Source: Parageobacillus caldoxylosilyticus NBRC 107762 (GTDB lineage Bacteria > Bacillota > Bacilli > Bacillales > Anoxybacillaceae). Taken from it: a DNA stretch of 54,360 bases. A program made the position numbers and the translations under genes. Positions 15,725 to 24,141 of the stretch are shown here, one piece after another. Each line of letters opens with the position of its first letter. Within the stretch, counting starts at the first letter, position 1. Where the stretch lies: the NCBI RefSeq assembly GCF_000632715.1, contig NZ_BAWO01000044.1, forward strand, positions 1-54,360, read 5' to 3'. Under the pieces are notes generated by a model. The model was not told the DNA's origin. It saw only the letters and a list, made by a program, of their open reading frames with translations, and made no database searches.

Positions 15725-17088
15725 TGTCAAAGGTGATGGTTTCTCCTACAAGCGATCGGGAAGCAGTGCTTGAACAAATCAAAGAAATAATCAAGCAAAA
15801 ACATGTCGAGCTTTTGCATCTGCAATTTGTCGACATCGAAGGAATTTTGAAACACGTTACGGTGACGGCGGAGCAGCTTGATGATGTTGTGGAAGGAAAA
15901 ATCATGTTTGACGGTTCCTCAATTAAAGGGTTTTCTCCCATCAACAAATCCGATCTCTATCTTCTACCTGACTTAAACACATTTGCCGTATTGCCTTGGA
16001 CAGTAGAGGAAGGATATTCCGAAGCCCGTTTCCTTTGTTCTGTTCTCAATCCTGATGGAACGCTGTTTGAAGGGGATCCACGCAACGTTTTAAAGAAAAC
16101 AATTGAGCGTGCCGCGGAAAAAGGATATACGATTTCTGTCGGCCCAGAATTGGAATTCTTTTTATTCAAAGCGGACGAAAACGGAAACCCGACGACAGAA
16201 CTCCATGATAGCGGCGGATATTTCGAACCGTCTCCAAAGGACCTTGGCGAGCGCGTTCGTTTAGAAATTTACCGCGCGTTGAAGGCGATGGGCTTTACGA
16301 TCGAAGCATCCCATCACGAAGTTGCGGAAGGACAGCATGAAATCAACTTCAAATATGCTGATGTGTTAGGGGCGGCAGACAATGCAACTACATATAAGTG
16401 GGTCGTAAAAACGATCGCCAATAAATATGGACTGCACGCCACGTTTATGCCAAAGCCGGTGTTCGGCATTAATGGCTCCGGTATGCATGTGAACATGTCG
16501 CTATTTAAAGACGGCGAAAATGCGTTTTTTGATCCAAGTGATGAAAACCAATTATCAGAAACGGCCTATCGATTTATCGCTGGCTTGCTCGCGCATGTCA
16601 AAAGCTTTGCCGCCGTTACAAATCCGCTAGTAAACTCGTACAAACGGCTTGTTCCGGGATATGAGGCGCCTTGTTATATCGCGTGGTCGGCATCAAACCG
16701 TTCGGCGTTAATCCGCATCCCAGCCAAACGTGGCATGGCGACCCGCGTCGAGCTCCGTAGTCCAGATCCATCGGCCAACCCTTACCTTGCGTTTGCCATC
16801 ATTGCCGCCGCTGGTTTGGACGGAGTGGAAAAAGGCTTGCAAGCTCCGGCGCCGATTGACGAAGATATTTTCCATATGACAGAAGAGCGCCGCGCTCTGC
16901 TTGGCATTGAAAATCTGCCGGCGAGCTTAGGAGCGGCAGTGGAAGAATTCGCAAACGGCACAATCGGACGCGAAACGTTCGGGGAACACGTGTTTCAGGA
17001 ATACGTCGCTATGAAAAAAGCAGAGTGGGACAGCTACCGCACCGCTGTGCACGCTTGGGAAATTGAACAATATCAAGCGAAGTTTTAA
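15724..17088 (+). CDS. type I glutamine synthetase, paralogue form
   Basis: A 454-residue glutamine synthetase that makes glutamine from glutamate, ammonia and ATP. Catalytic landmarks are present: M-F-D-G-S-S-I, G-P-E-L-E-F-F, N-G-S-G-M-H, K-R-L-V-P-G-Y-E-A-P and R-S-A-L-I-R-I-P. It has an N-terminal extension of about 10 residues compared with B. subtilis GlnA. The Arg62 of B. subtilis GlnA, needed for glutamine feedback inhibition, corresponds to Pro72 here (G-F-S-P-I-N), while the G-Y-E-A-P flap and C-terminal Glu are kept. No glnR lies upstream, unlike the usual glnRA operon, so this is probably a second glutamine synthetase. It has its own promoter and terminator. Confidence 0.93.
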   Translation: MSKVMVSPTSDREAVLEQIKEIIKQKHVELLHLQFVDIEGILKHVTVTAEQLDDVVEGKIMFDGSSIKGFSPINKSDLYLLPDLNTFAVLPWTVEEGYSEARFLCSVLNPDGTLFEGDPRNVLKKTIERAAEKGYTISVGPELEFFLFKADENGNPTTELHDSGGYFEPSPKDLGERVRLEIYRALKAMGFTIEASHHEVAEGQHEINFKYADVLGAADNATTYKWVVKTIANKYGLHATFMPKPVFGINGSGMHVNMSLFKDGENAFFDPSDENQLSETAYRFIAGLLAHVKSFAAVTNPLVNSYKRLVPGYEAPCYIAWSASNRSALIRIPAKRGMATRVELRSPDPSANPYLAFAIIAAAGLDGVEKGLQAPAPIDEDIFHMTEERRALLGIENLPASLGAAVEEFANGTIGRETFGEHVFQEYVAMKKAEWDSYRTAVHAWEIEQYQAKF

Positions 17089-17097
17089 ACAGAAAAG

Positions 17098-17144
17098 GGG
17101 CACGGAAAAGATTGCTCTATCAGTCTTTTCCAGTGCCCTTTTTT
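17098..17144 (+). terminator. terminator of the glutamine synthetase gene
   Basis: GGGCACGGAAAAGA pairs with TCTTTTCCAGTGCCC (one bulge), followed by TTTTTT. Confidence 0.85.
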
Positions 17145-17218
17145 GTGAATAATGAAATATAGCGTTGAATCTAACGTTGCGTGATGCTGTATGCTCTGCT
17201 TAGAAGGTGAAAACGCTT

Positions 17219-17624
17219 TGTATAAAGCAAAGAAGTAGCAGATATCGCGGATGTGAGTGTACGGACGCAAGAGCATCCACAGAAATACGCCAAGGAAGCG
17301 CGAGAGAAATATGGCGCTGATATGGTTGAACAGGTAAAACGGTGAACGTCGGCATACAGGAAGGAAGATTGGGCAACGATAAAAGCAAAGATGGATGATA
17401 TTTACGGAAAAATTACCGCTCGCAAGGCATACGGACCGGACGACGAGCAGATGCAGAGGCGGTAGTGGAATGGAGACATTTATGATTGCACCTTTGACAT
17501 TTTCCGCCGACTTGGCGGCTTATATGTCAACGATGAGCGTTTTACGAAATGTATTGACCGCTATCAAATGGGGCTAGCTGCATTTTTGCGTGAGGCGATG
17601 CTGTATGCTGCGATCGTCAGATGA
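17219..17624 (+). pseudogene. MerR-family regulator with TipAS domain, internally deleted remnant
   Basis: Translated piecewise, the DNA gives a MerR-type helix-turn-helix start (K-E-V-A-D-I-A-D-V-S-V-R-T at 17229-17270), then jumps to the C-terminal TipAS domain: A-R-E-K-Y-G-A-D, then R-K-E-D-W-A-T-I-K-A-K-M-D-D-I-Y, then Y-D-C-T-F-D-I-F-R-R-L-G-G-L-Y-V-N-D. A frameshift lies near 17226, another near 17343, and an in-frame stop at 17464-17466. Most of the DNA-binding linker is deleted. Intact relatives (TipA, Mta) bind thiopeptides or other drugs and activate efflux genes. This copy cannot be functional. The call rests on the conserved TipAS motifs. Confidence 0.8.
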
Positions 17625-17788
17625 ATAAAAATGCATGATAAAATTCTATTGGTTAGATAAAACGGGGTTCAGATGATGAATCTAAACTCTATTTTATTTT
17701 TTGTAATTCGAAGTTGACAACTATGAATACTTGGTATTAATGTATTAATTAATAAAAATATTCGACCATTTCAGACGGAGGGGATGAA

Positions 17789-18673
17789 ATGAAAAAGTTA
17801 ATCGTGTTTGTGATTGTTGGATTTATCGCGCAGCTTATTGACGGTTCACTCGGAATGGCGTATGGGGTTACGTCAACAACGCTGTTGCTTGCGTTCGGGA
17901 TTGCCCCGGCGGTCGCTTCCGCCTCGGTGCATTTAGCGGAAGTGGTCACAACCGCAGCTTCGGGCGCATCACATATTAAATTTGGAAATGTCGACCGCGA
18001 CATGCTGGTCAAATTGATTATTCCCGGCTCGCTTGGCGCGTTTGTCGGAGCCTGCTTTTTAAGCAATCTTCCAGGGGATTTCATTAAACCATATGTTTCT
18101 CTATTTTTGTTAGCGCTTGGGGTTTATATCATATATCGGTTTTTATTTCTATCCGCCCGCCAAGATCCGCAGCCGCCAAAGAAATTTTCGAATAAGCAAC
18201 TTGTTCCTCTTGGTTTAGTGGCTGGTTTTCTCGATGCGACTGGCGGAGGAGGATGGGGCCCGATTTCCACACCGGTTCTTCTCGCGAATAAAGGAATAGA
18301 GGCGAGAAAAGTGATAGGAACAGTCGATACGTCGGAGTTTGCCATTGCTTTATCCGCTACCATTGGATTTGTCATTTCGTTAGGCTGGGAACAAGTCAAC
18401 TGGTTTTGGGTAGGAACGCTGATGTTAGGGGGAATCATCGCTGCTCCGATTGCGGCGTGGCTCGTTCGCAAGCTGCCATCCCATTTGCTTGGGGTATTAG
18501 TCGGGGGATTAATCATTTTTACTAATGTTCGCACCTTGCTTCATGCGTGGGGAGCTCCCGACAGCTGGTATCCAGCCGTATACGGCGCTATCGTGCTCGG
18601 TTGGGCGGTTTCGATATGGTTGGCGGTTCGCAATCATCGGAGAGTATCGCTATCTAATGATCTTGCGTCATAA
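17789..18673 (+). CDS. TSUP family (TauE/SafE) anion exporter
   Basis: A 294-residue membrane protein of the TauE/SafE family with about eight hydrophobic segments in two homologous halves. Hallmarks are D-G-S-L-G-M-A-Y-G-V near residue 18 and D-A-T-G-G-G-G-W-G-P near residue 149. Family members move sulfite, sulfonates or related anions across the membrane; the substrate here is not predictable. GGAGGGG precedes the ATG. A TTGACA at 17714-17719 upstream could be part of its promoter, but the matching -10 is poor. Confidence 0.88.
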   Translation: MKKLIVFVIVGFIAQLIDGSLGMAYGVTSTTLLLAFGIAPAVASASVHLAEVVTTAASGASHIKFGNVDRDMLVKLIIPGSLGAFVGACFLSNLPGDFIKPYVSLFLLALGVYIIYRFLFLSARQDPQPPKKFSNKQLVPLGLVAGFLDATGGGGWGPISTPVLLANKGIEARKVIGTVDTSEFAIALSATIGFVISLGWEQVNWFWVGTLMLGGIIAAPIAAWLVRKLPSHLLGVLVGGLIIFTNVRTLLHAWGAPDSWYPAVYGAIVLGWAVSIWLAVRNHRRVSLSNDLAS

Positions 18674-18995
18674 AAATAAACGAAAGTACATGTCACAGAT
18701 TGGAAAAATGGGGCGGATGGATAGAGGATATAAGGGTTCTGTAACCTTGATGCTGGGATTGAGAAACAGCGGAACAGCCTGTTCATCAGGCATATCAAGT
18801 ATATCTCCTATCCGACAGCATGGACGTAACGCACTGGGCGGTAGAAATTTAACGATTAACTTATATAAGACATAAGCGATGGAAGATCAATGATCGGAAA
18901 TCGTTTATGTCTTGTTTATTGGTGGAGATTCTCTTCTTTATTTGTTAGAATATTAAAATAAATATAAAAATGTATAAAAAATGGGAGATGACATT
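18674..18995. other. intergenic stretch with one imperfect hairpin
   Basis: No gene recognised. AAGACATAAGCGAT near 18866 pairs with ATCGTTTATGTCTT near 18901 with a single G-U mismatch, a possible weak terminator for the TSUP gene. The stretch before it shows no family resemblance in any frame. Confidence 0.4.
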
Positions 18996-19961
18996 ATGCA
19001 AAAACCGGTTGATTTAGGACATGGCATTTCAATGATTGATTTGTATGATTTAGGAGTTGCACAGCGCACCGGTACATATGTGCTTCACGAAGAAGAGATC
19101 GCGATTATTGAGACAGGTCCAAGCCCTTCCGTTCCGTATTTATTAAAAGGGTTGGAAACGCTTCAGATTGATCCTGCGGATATCCGCTATATTATTGTGA
19201 CACATATTCATTTGGATCACGCAGGCGGCGCTGGGGCGCTGCTTGAAAAATGTCCGAACGCCCGCGTCATCGTTCATCCGAAAGGGAAGCGCCATTTAGC
19301 GGACCCGTCACGGTTAATCGCTGGGGCGAAAGCGGTGTATAGGGAGAATTTTGATGAATTGTTTTCTCCCGTTTTGCCGGTTCCAGAGGATCGTCTCATT
19401 GTAAAAGAAGATGGCGATACGCTTACGCTCAGCAATGAGCGCACATTGACGTTTTTGGATACGCCTGGCCATGCCAACCATCATTTCTCGATTTACGATT
19501 CGCGCAGCCGCGGCGTTTTTACCGGCGATACGATCGGGGTGTTTTATCCGCAGTTGCTGAAAGATGGGCTTGAATACTGTTTGCCGTCCACTTCTCCGAA
19601 CCAATTTCGGCCGGAGGCGATGCTGCAATCGGCTGAGCGTCTCGAACAGCTCCAGCCTGAACGCATTTATTTCGGTCATTTTGGCATGTTGGAAAACCCT
19701 CGTGCAGCGTTTGAACAGCTTCGTTTTTGGCTTCCGAAGTTTGTTGAAGCGGGGGAAAAGGTGATGGCGGAACAACACGACGCGCCGATGCAAGAAAAGA
19801 CGAAAGCGGTGTTTCAAGCGCTATATCAAGAGGTCAGCGCCTTTTTGCAAGAAAAAAATATTCCATCGACATCCGAAGCGTACGATATCATCCGTCTCGA
19901 TCTTCAAGTATGTTCGATGGGAATTGTCGATTATTTACAAAAGACAATCCAACAAGGTTAG
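18996..19961 (+). CDS. MBL-fold metallohydrolase
   Basis: A 321-residue metallo-beta-lactamase-fold hydrolase. The metal-binding motif T-H-I-H-L-D-H-A-G-G is near residue 68, with a later His in D-T-P-G-H-A-N-H-H near 160, Asp in F-T-G-D-T near 178 and His in F-G-H-F-G near 229. This set of ligands is complete, so it is probably a two-metal enzyme. The C-terminal ~90 residues are a helical extension as in GloB-like and related subfamilies. The substrate is unknown. The ATG at 18996 follows GGGAGATG; an ATG at 18981 precedes that site and is unlikely. Confidence 0.88.
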   Translation: MQKPVDLGHGISMIDLYDLGVAQRTGTYVLHEEEIAIIETGPSPSVPYLLKGLETLQIDPADIRYIIVTHIHLDHAGGAGALLEKCPNARVIVHPKGKRHLADPSRLIAGAKAVYRENFDELFSPVLPVPEDRLIVKEDGDTLTLSNERTLTFLDTPGHANHHFSIYDSRSRGVFTGDTIGVFYPQLLKDGLEYCLPSTSPNQFRPEAMLQSAERLEQLQPERIYFGHFGMLENPRAAFEQLRFWLPKFVEAGEKVMAEQHDAPMQEKTKAVFQALYQEVSAFLQEKNIPSTSEAYDIIRLDLQVCSMGIVDYLQKTIQQG

Positions 19962-20128
19962 AATAAGAGAATTGTTATGCTATTTCTGATGCGTTGCAAT
20001 TGCCGATGCAAGGCTGTTTTTGAGAACGGTTTCCATTGTATTTTAAACAATGAACAGGTGAAATCGATCGAGTGTGGGATGCCGGTTTGAACGAACAAGC
20101 ATCTGTGAAAATGATTTGAACATAATGG

Positions 20129-20155
20129 GCTTGGTGACATCACCAAGCTGTTTTT
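20129..20155 (+). terminator. terminator upstream of the SGNH hydrolase operon
   Basis: GCTTGGTGA and TCACCAAGC form a perfect 9-bp stem with a CA loop, followed by TGTTTTT. Confidence 0.75.
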
Positions 20156-20256
20156 ATTGGATAGAACGTTTATGTCATCGCGAATCCCCGATTAGTCAAC
20201 ATCCGTGAAAATGTTGTATGATAAAAAAACAAAGGAAAAGCAGAAAGGATGATTGC

Positions 20257-21051
20257 ATGCGACGCGGTATTGTAAGCACCATCACGATTGTATCGGTGCT
20301 GGCAGGAATATTATGGATTAGCGGTCTTGCCATGACCATTCAAGATCAATTTTTTTCCACCGCGATGCCGCCGGCAGACACGACAAAATATACAAAAGAG
20401 AAAAAAGCGGATAGCCGTGAAATTTATATTGTCGCCCTCGGCGATTCGCTGACAAGAGGAACGGGAGACGAAAGCGGAAAAGGATATGTCGGCTATATGG
20501 TCGATCAGCTCCGCAAAAAAACAACGAAGCCGATTCGCGTGACTAATTTGGCCATTAAAGGACAGCGGTCTGATGGACTTCTTAAGCAATTAGGGCAAAC
20601 CGAGATCCAGCGGCAGCTAAAACTAGCCAATATCGTTGTGATGACCATCGGCGGGAACGATTTGTTTCAAGGTGGAGAAGCGCTCAGGCTTACGCCAAAG
20701 CAAATCGAGCAGGCAAAAGACTCGTACTTGCGCAACTTAGACCGCATTTTTCAAACGATTCGCCGCGTCAATAAAGATGCCGTTGTTTTTTACATCGGTC
20801 TTTACAATCCGTTTAGCGACCTCGGCGATGCGAAGAAAACATCAGCGATCGTAAGGCAGTGGAACTTTGCTTCGGCAGAAACGGCGGCTCGCTATCCGAA
20901 TATTATTGCGGTCCCGACCTTCGATTTATTTGCGTTGCATGTGAATGATTACTTATACAGCGACCACTTTCATCCGAATAAAGACGGATACAAACGGATT
21001 GGCGAACGCGTCGCTTCTTTAATTACATTCACAGAGGGGGACAAAAAGTGA
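20257..21051 (+). CDS. SGNH/GDSL hydrolase, membrane-anchored (YpmR-like)
   Basis: A 264-residue GDSL-type esterase/lipase with an N-terminal membrane anchor or signal (V-S-T-I-T-I-V-S-V-L-A-G-I-L-W-I). Catalytic blocks are visible: G-D-S-L-T-R-G (Ser), G-G-N-D-L-F (Asn) and D-H-F-H-P-N (Asp/His). It is probably outside the membrane and acts on an acyl or acetyl ester, substrate unknown. The ATG at 20257 has AAAGGATG upstream; an in-frame ATG at 20218 lies before that site. Its stop overlaps the GTG start of the ABC ATPase (GTGA), indicating an operon. Confidence 0.85.
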   Translation: MRRGIVSTITIVSVLAGILWISGLAMTIQDQFFSTAMPPADTTKYTKEKKADSREIYIVALGDSLTRGTGDESGKGYVGYMVDQLRKKTTKPIRVTNLAIKGQRSDGLLKQLGQTEIQRQLKLANIVVMTIGGNDLFQGGEALRLTPKQIEQAKDSYLRNLDRIFQTIRRVNKDAVVFYIGLYNPFSDLGDAKKTSAIVRQWNFASAETAARYPNIIAVPTFDLFALHVNDYLYSDHFHPNKDGYKRIGERVASLITFTEGDKK

Positions 21052-21962
21052 CGAAGCAGGCAACCTTAATCGTTGAAAATTTGCGCAAAACGATTCGCCG
21101 CAAAGAAATTATTAAAGGAATTTCCTTTGAACTAAAAGAGGGGGAAGTGTTCGGCTTTTTAGGGCCAAACGGCGCGGGAAAAACGACAACCATCCGCATG
21201 CTCGTCGGGCTCATCAAGCCGACAGCGGGGCGTATTTCCATCTGCGGCTATGACCTGGAGCGCCAGTTTACCGAAGCGATCCGCCACATCGGCTGTATTG
21301 TCGAAAATCCCGAATTATATCCGTATTTAAGCGGCTGGGAAAACCTCGAACATTTCGCGCGCATGGTTCGCGATATTCCAAAAGAACGGATTGTGGAAGT
21401 GGTGGAGTTAGTCGGCTTGCAAAACCGCATCCATGATCGTGTTAGCACGTATTCGCTCGGAATGCGGCAGCGCCTTGGCATTGCACAGGCGCTGTTAGGA
21501 AAGCCGAAAGTGCTGATTTTGGACGAGCCGACCAACGGGCTTGATCCTGTCGGCATTCGCGAAATGCGCGGATTTATCCGCTTTTTGGCGGAAACGGAAG
21601 GATTGAGCGTGCTTGTCTCCTCACATCTGTTAAGTGAAATTCAATTAATGTGCGACCGCGTGGCGATTATGGCCAAAGGGACGTTGCTTCGGGTTGATAC
21701 GGTGGAACATCTGTTAAAAGAGCAAGCGCGTGTCGCATGGAAGGTCGAGCCGCTGGAAATGGCGAAAGCGATATTAGCGGCGGAAACGTCGATTTTTCGA
21801 ATTGATGGGGATACGCTGATCACTCCGTACGAACCAAAAAAACTCTCCGTTTGGAACAAAAAGCTTGTCGAAGCAGGGGTCGCCGTCCATGAAATTCAGC
21901 CGAAACTGCCGACGCTCGAGGATTTGTTCATTGAATTGACGGGAGGGGAGACGATTGAGTAA
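21048..21962 (+). CDS. ABC-2 type transporter ATP-binding protein
   Basis: A 304-residue ABC ATPase. Walker A is G-P-N-G-A-G-K-T near residue 40. The signature region reads Y-S-L-G-M-R-Q-R in place of LSGGQ, as is common in the DrrA/BcrA group. Walker B is L-I-L-D-E-P near 156. The C-terminal ~80 residues are the usual accessory extension of BcrA/NatA-like ATPases. It starts with GTG, coupled to the upstream hydrolase, and overlaps the permease by 8 bases. Likely exports a peptide, lipid or drug, unproven. Confidence 0.9.
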   Translation: MTKQATLIVENLRKTIRRKEIIKGISFELKEGEVFGFLGPNGAGKTTTIRMLVGLIKPTAGRISICGYDLERQFTEAIRHIGCIVENPELYPYLSGWENLEHFARMVRDIPKERIVEVVELVGLQNRIHDRVSTYSLGMRQRLGIAQALLGKPKVLILDEPTNGLDPVGIREMRGFIRFLAETEGLSVLVSSHLLSEIQLMCDRVAIMAKGTLLRVDTVEHLLKEQARVAWKVEPLEMAKAILAAETSIFRIDGDTLITPYEPKKLSVWNKKLVEAGVAVHEIQPKLPTLEDLFIELTGGETIE

Positions 21963-22935
21963 CCTCGTGTACAACGAAATGTTAAAAATTGTCCGCAAAA
22001 AGCGGTTATGGGTCATTGTGGCGATTGTCGCCGTGCTCGTTGCCCTTTTTACATACGCGCAATATAAGCGGGTGCAGGAAATGCAGGAACGGCTCGGAAC
22101 GACGGATTGGCGGACGCAGCTGCAGCAGCAGATTATCGACGCGCAAAACCGTCTCAATTCGAGCAGTATTTCTGACGAATGGCGAAAATATTTGCAAATT
22201 CGCCTAAAGCAGCAGCAATACTATTTAGAGCACGACATCAACCCATCCGCTCCTGGTGCGCCAACGTTTATGCGCATGTTTATCGAAAACGCGATCGATT
22301 TGTTTCTTCCGCTTCTTGTCATGGTCGTCGCCGCTGACTTAGTATCGTCGGAAGCGAGCGGGGGCACGATTAAGCTCTTGTTGACAAGGCCGGTTAAAAG
22401 AGGGGCGGTTTTGCTCAGCAAATACATCGCGCTGTTATTGTCGATTTCGTTTATTTTGCTTACGGTTGCTTTTCTGTCGTATTTCATTTCTGGAGCGGTG
22501 TTCGGATACGAAGGATGGCGGCTGCCATTATTGACAGGATTTGTCGCTCAAGGAGAAGAACTGAATACAGCAAATGTTCATATGCTTCCGCAGTGGAAGT
22601 ATGTGCTTATTGAGTTGGGGCTTGCCTGGTTTGTGTGCATTGTGGTGGGGACATTGACGTTTATGCTTTCCGTCTTGGTGCGCAGCACCGCTGCGGTGAT
22701 GGGGATTATGCTTGCCGCATTGATTTCGGGCGCGATTTTGTCCAATATGGTATCTTCCTGGCATTCGGCGAAATATTTATTTATGGTCAATCTTCGCCTT
22801 ACGGATTACATTAGCGGAACAGCGCCGCCGATTGAAGGAATGACGCTCGGATTTTCCATGACGGTGTTAGCGGTGTGGGGGCTTGCGGCGCTCGCAATCT
22901 CGTTTATAGTGTTTACAAAAAGAGATATATATTAA
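21955..22935 (+). CDS. ABC-2 type transporter permease
   Basis: A 326-residue permease of the ABC-2 (NatB/BcrB-like) group. One N-terminal membrane segment is followed by a ~75-residue hydrophilic, coiled extracytoplasmic loop rich in Gln, then five membrane segments with the typical S-S-E-A-S-G-G-T-I-K-L-L-L-T-R-P motif. It starts with TTG at 21955, preceded by GGAGGGGAG, inside the end of the ATPase gene. It is the last gene of this operon. Confidence 0.88.
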   Translation: MSNLVYNEMLKIVRKKRLWVIVAIVAVLVALFTYAQYKRVQEMQERLGTTDWRTQLQQQIIDAQNRLNSSSISDEWRKYLQIRLKQQQYYLEHDINPSAPGAPTFMRMFIENAIDLFLPLLVMVVAADLVSSEASGGTIKLLLTRPVKRGAVLLSKYIALLLSISFILLTVAFLSYFISGAVFGYEGWRLPLLTGFVAQGEELNTANVHMLPQWKYVLIELGLAWFVCIVVGTLTFMLSVLVRSTAAVMGIMLAALISGAILSNMVSSWHSAKYLFMVNLRLTDYISGTAPPIEGMTLGFSMTVLAVWGLAALAISFIVFTKRDIY

Positions 22936-22972
22936 AAAAAGGGACGGCTGGAAGCAGATTCGTCCCTTTTTT
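22935..22972 (+). terminator. terminator of the ABC-2 operon
   Basis: AAAAAAGGGACG and CGTCCCTTTTTT form a 12-bp stem; the stem begins at the stop codon. Confidence 0.85.
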
Positions 22973-23057
22973 GCATGCTCTCTGCCACTTTGACTGCTGT
23001 GAACACGTGATTTGTCTATCCCTGCATGCCCAGGCAAAAATTTTTTTTAAAAAAGTA

Positions 23058-23086
23058 TTGACTATATTATTTTTTTTAGATAGAAT
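23058..23086 (+). promoter_or_regulatory. sigma-A promoter of the tRNA cluster
   Basis: TTGACT (23058-23063), 17 bases of T-rich sequence, TAGAAT (23081-23086), 31 bases before the first tRNA. Confidence 0.7.
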
Positions 23087-23117
23087 ACTAATTGCCGTTA
23101 ACGTTAGCGGTTGTAAT

Positions 23118-23191
23118 CGGGAAGTAGCTCAGCTTGGTAGAGCACACGGTTCGGGTCCGTGAGGTCGCAGGTTCAAATCCTGTCTTCCCGA
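23118..23191 (+). tRNA. tRNA-Pro, anticodon CGG
   Basis: A 74-base cloverleaf. The acceptor stem CGGGAAG/CTTCCCG pairs fully, and the anticodon stem CACGG/CCGTG closes the loop TTCGGGT, giving anticodon CGG for codon CCG. It closely resembles the usual Bacillus tRNA-Pro except in the anticodon arm. The 3' CCA is not encoded (TCA follows the discriminator A), so it must be added by the CCA enzyme. Confidence 0.93.
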
Positions 23192-23203
23192 TCATTTCGT
23201 GAT

Positions 23204-23276
23204 GGGGCCTTAGCTCAGCTGGGAGAGCGCCTGCCCCGCACGCAGGAGGTCGTCGGTTCGAATCCGATAGGCTCCA
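23204..23276 (+). tRNA. tRNA-Ala, anticodon CGC, with C at position 33
   Basis: A 73-base cloverleaf. The acceptor stem GGGGCCT/AGGCTCC contains the G3-U70 pair that alanyl-tRNA synthetase recognises. The anticodon stem CCTGC/GCAGG closes the loop CCCGCAC, giving anticodon CGC for codon GCG. Position 33 is C, whereas U33 is almost universal. CCA is not encoded (TCA follows). Apart from the anticodon loop it resembles the common Bacillaceae tRNA-Ala(TGC). Confidence 0.88.
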
Positions 23277-23288
23277 TCATCTACATAC

Positions 23289-23381
23289 GGAGGAGTACCC
23301 AAGCCTGGCTGAAGGGGTCGGTTTCGAAAACCGATAGGGGTGTCACAGCCCGCGGGGGTTCGAATCCCTCCTCCTCCGCCA
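23289..23381 (+). tRNA. tRNA-Ser, anticodon CGA
   Basis: A 93-base class II tRNA with a long variable arm. The acceptor stem GGAGGAG/CTCCTCC and the anticodon loop TTCGAAA give anticodon CGA for codon TCG. Unlike its two neighbours, this gene encodes its 3' GCCA. Confidence 0.93.
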
Positions 23382-23419
23382 TTATTATTGGCTACATACT
23401 AAAAAATTTGGAATCATAC

Positions 23420-23460
23420 AGCTTGCCGATACAATCGGCAAGCTTTTTTATTTTTTTAAA
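23420..23460 (+). terminator. terminator of the tRNA cluster
   Basis: AGCTTGCCGAT and ATCGGCAAGCT form a perfect 11-bp stem with a 3-base loop, followed by a T-rich tract. Confidence 0.88.
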
Positions 23461-23505
23461 ATAGAAATGACCCGCCCCTTATCAAAGGAACAGGTCATCA
23501 GTTCG

Positions 23506-24141
23506 TTAAAAATTTTTCGCCGCTTGTTCAGCTTGTTTGATTGCATTTTGTTTAATTGCCTCGGCTTCATCCGGGAATTGTGCCATTCCTTCGACAAAAA
23601 TGGACTGAACATCAGTGATGCCGATAAAGTTGAGCACCGCCCGTAAATAACGGTCTCCAAATTCCATTTCTTTCATTGGTCCTTCTGAATAAATTCCACC
23701 GCGGGCTTGAATGTGCATGGCTTTTCTTCCTGTTAACAGCCCTACCGGACCATTTTCTGTGTAACGGAACGTTTTTCCTGCGATACAAATGGTATCGATA
23801 TAAGCTTTCATTTTCGGCGGAAAACTAAAATTCCACATCGGTGTGACAAACACGTATTTATCTGCATTGATAAATTGATCGGTTAGCTGATTGATGCGGC
23901 TGATTTTTTGTTTTTCTTCCTCGCTTAACTGTTCAAATGCCTGTCCTTGTTGCAGTTTGCCCCAGCCGTTTAATACATCGGTATCAATGAAAGGGATATC
24001 GGTACGATAAAGGTCTAATTCGACAATCTCGTCTTGTGGATGTTGTTGTTTATAAGCGTTAAGAAACGCTCTGCCGACGGATAAGCTGTAAGATTCTTCT
24101 TCCCGTTTTGGGTTTGCTGTAATGTACAGTAATTTAGCCAT
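23506..24141 (-). CDS. azoR: FMN-dependent NADH azoreductase (AzoR family)
   Basis: A 211-residue flavodoxin-like quinone/azo reductase. The N-terminus [10 protein letters not shown] and the flavin-binding segments [11 protein letters not shown] and Q-A-R-G-G-I-Y are typical of AzoR. It reduces quinones and azo compounds at the expense of NADH in the cytoplasm and commonly protects against thiol stress. The ATG at 24141 has AAAGGAG seven bases upstream; an ATG at 24147 is too close to that site. Confidence 0.92.
   Translation of the reverse strand: MAKLLYITANPKREEESYSLSVGRAFLNAYKQQHPQDEIVELDLYRTDIPFIDTDVLNGWGKLQQGQAFEQLSEEEKQKISRINQLTDQFINADKYVFVTPMWNFSFPPKMKAYIDTICIAGKTFRYTENGPVGLLTGRKAMHIQARGGIYSEGPMKEMEFGDRYLRAVLNFIGITDVQSIFVEGMAQFPDEAEAIKQNAIKQAEQAAKNF

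Noticed and set aside
20160-20256. Sigma-A promoter TAGTCA-N18-TATGAT before the SGNH hydrolase
   Set aside because: The -35 match is too poor to list without other support.
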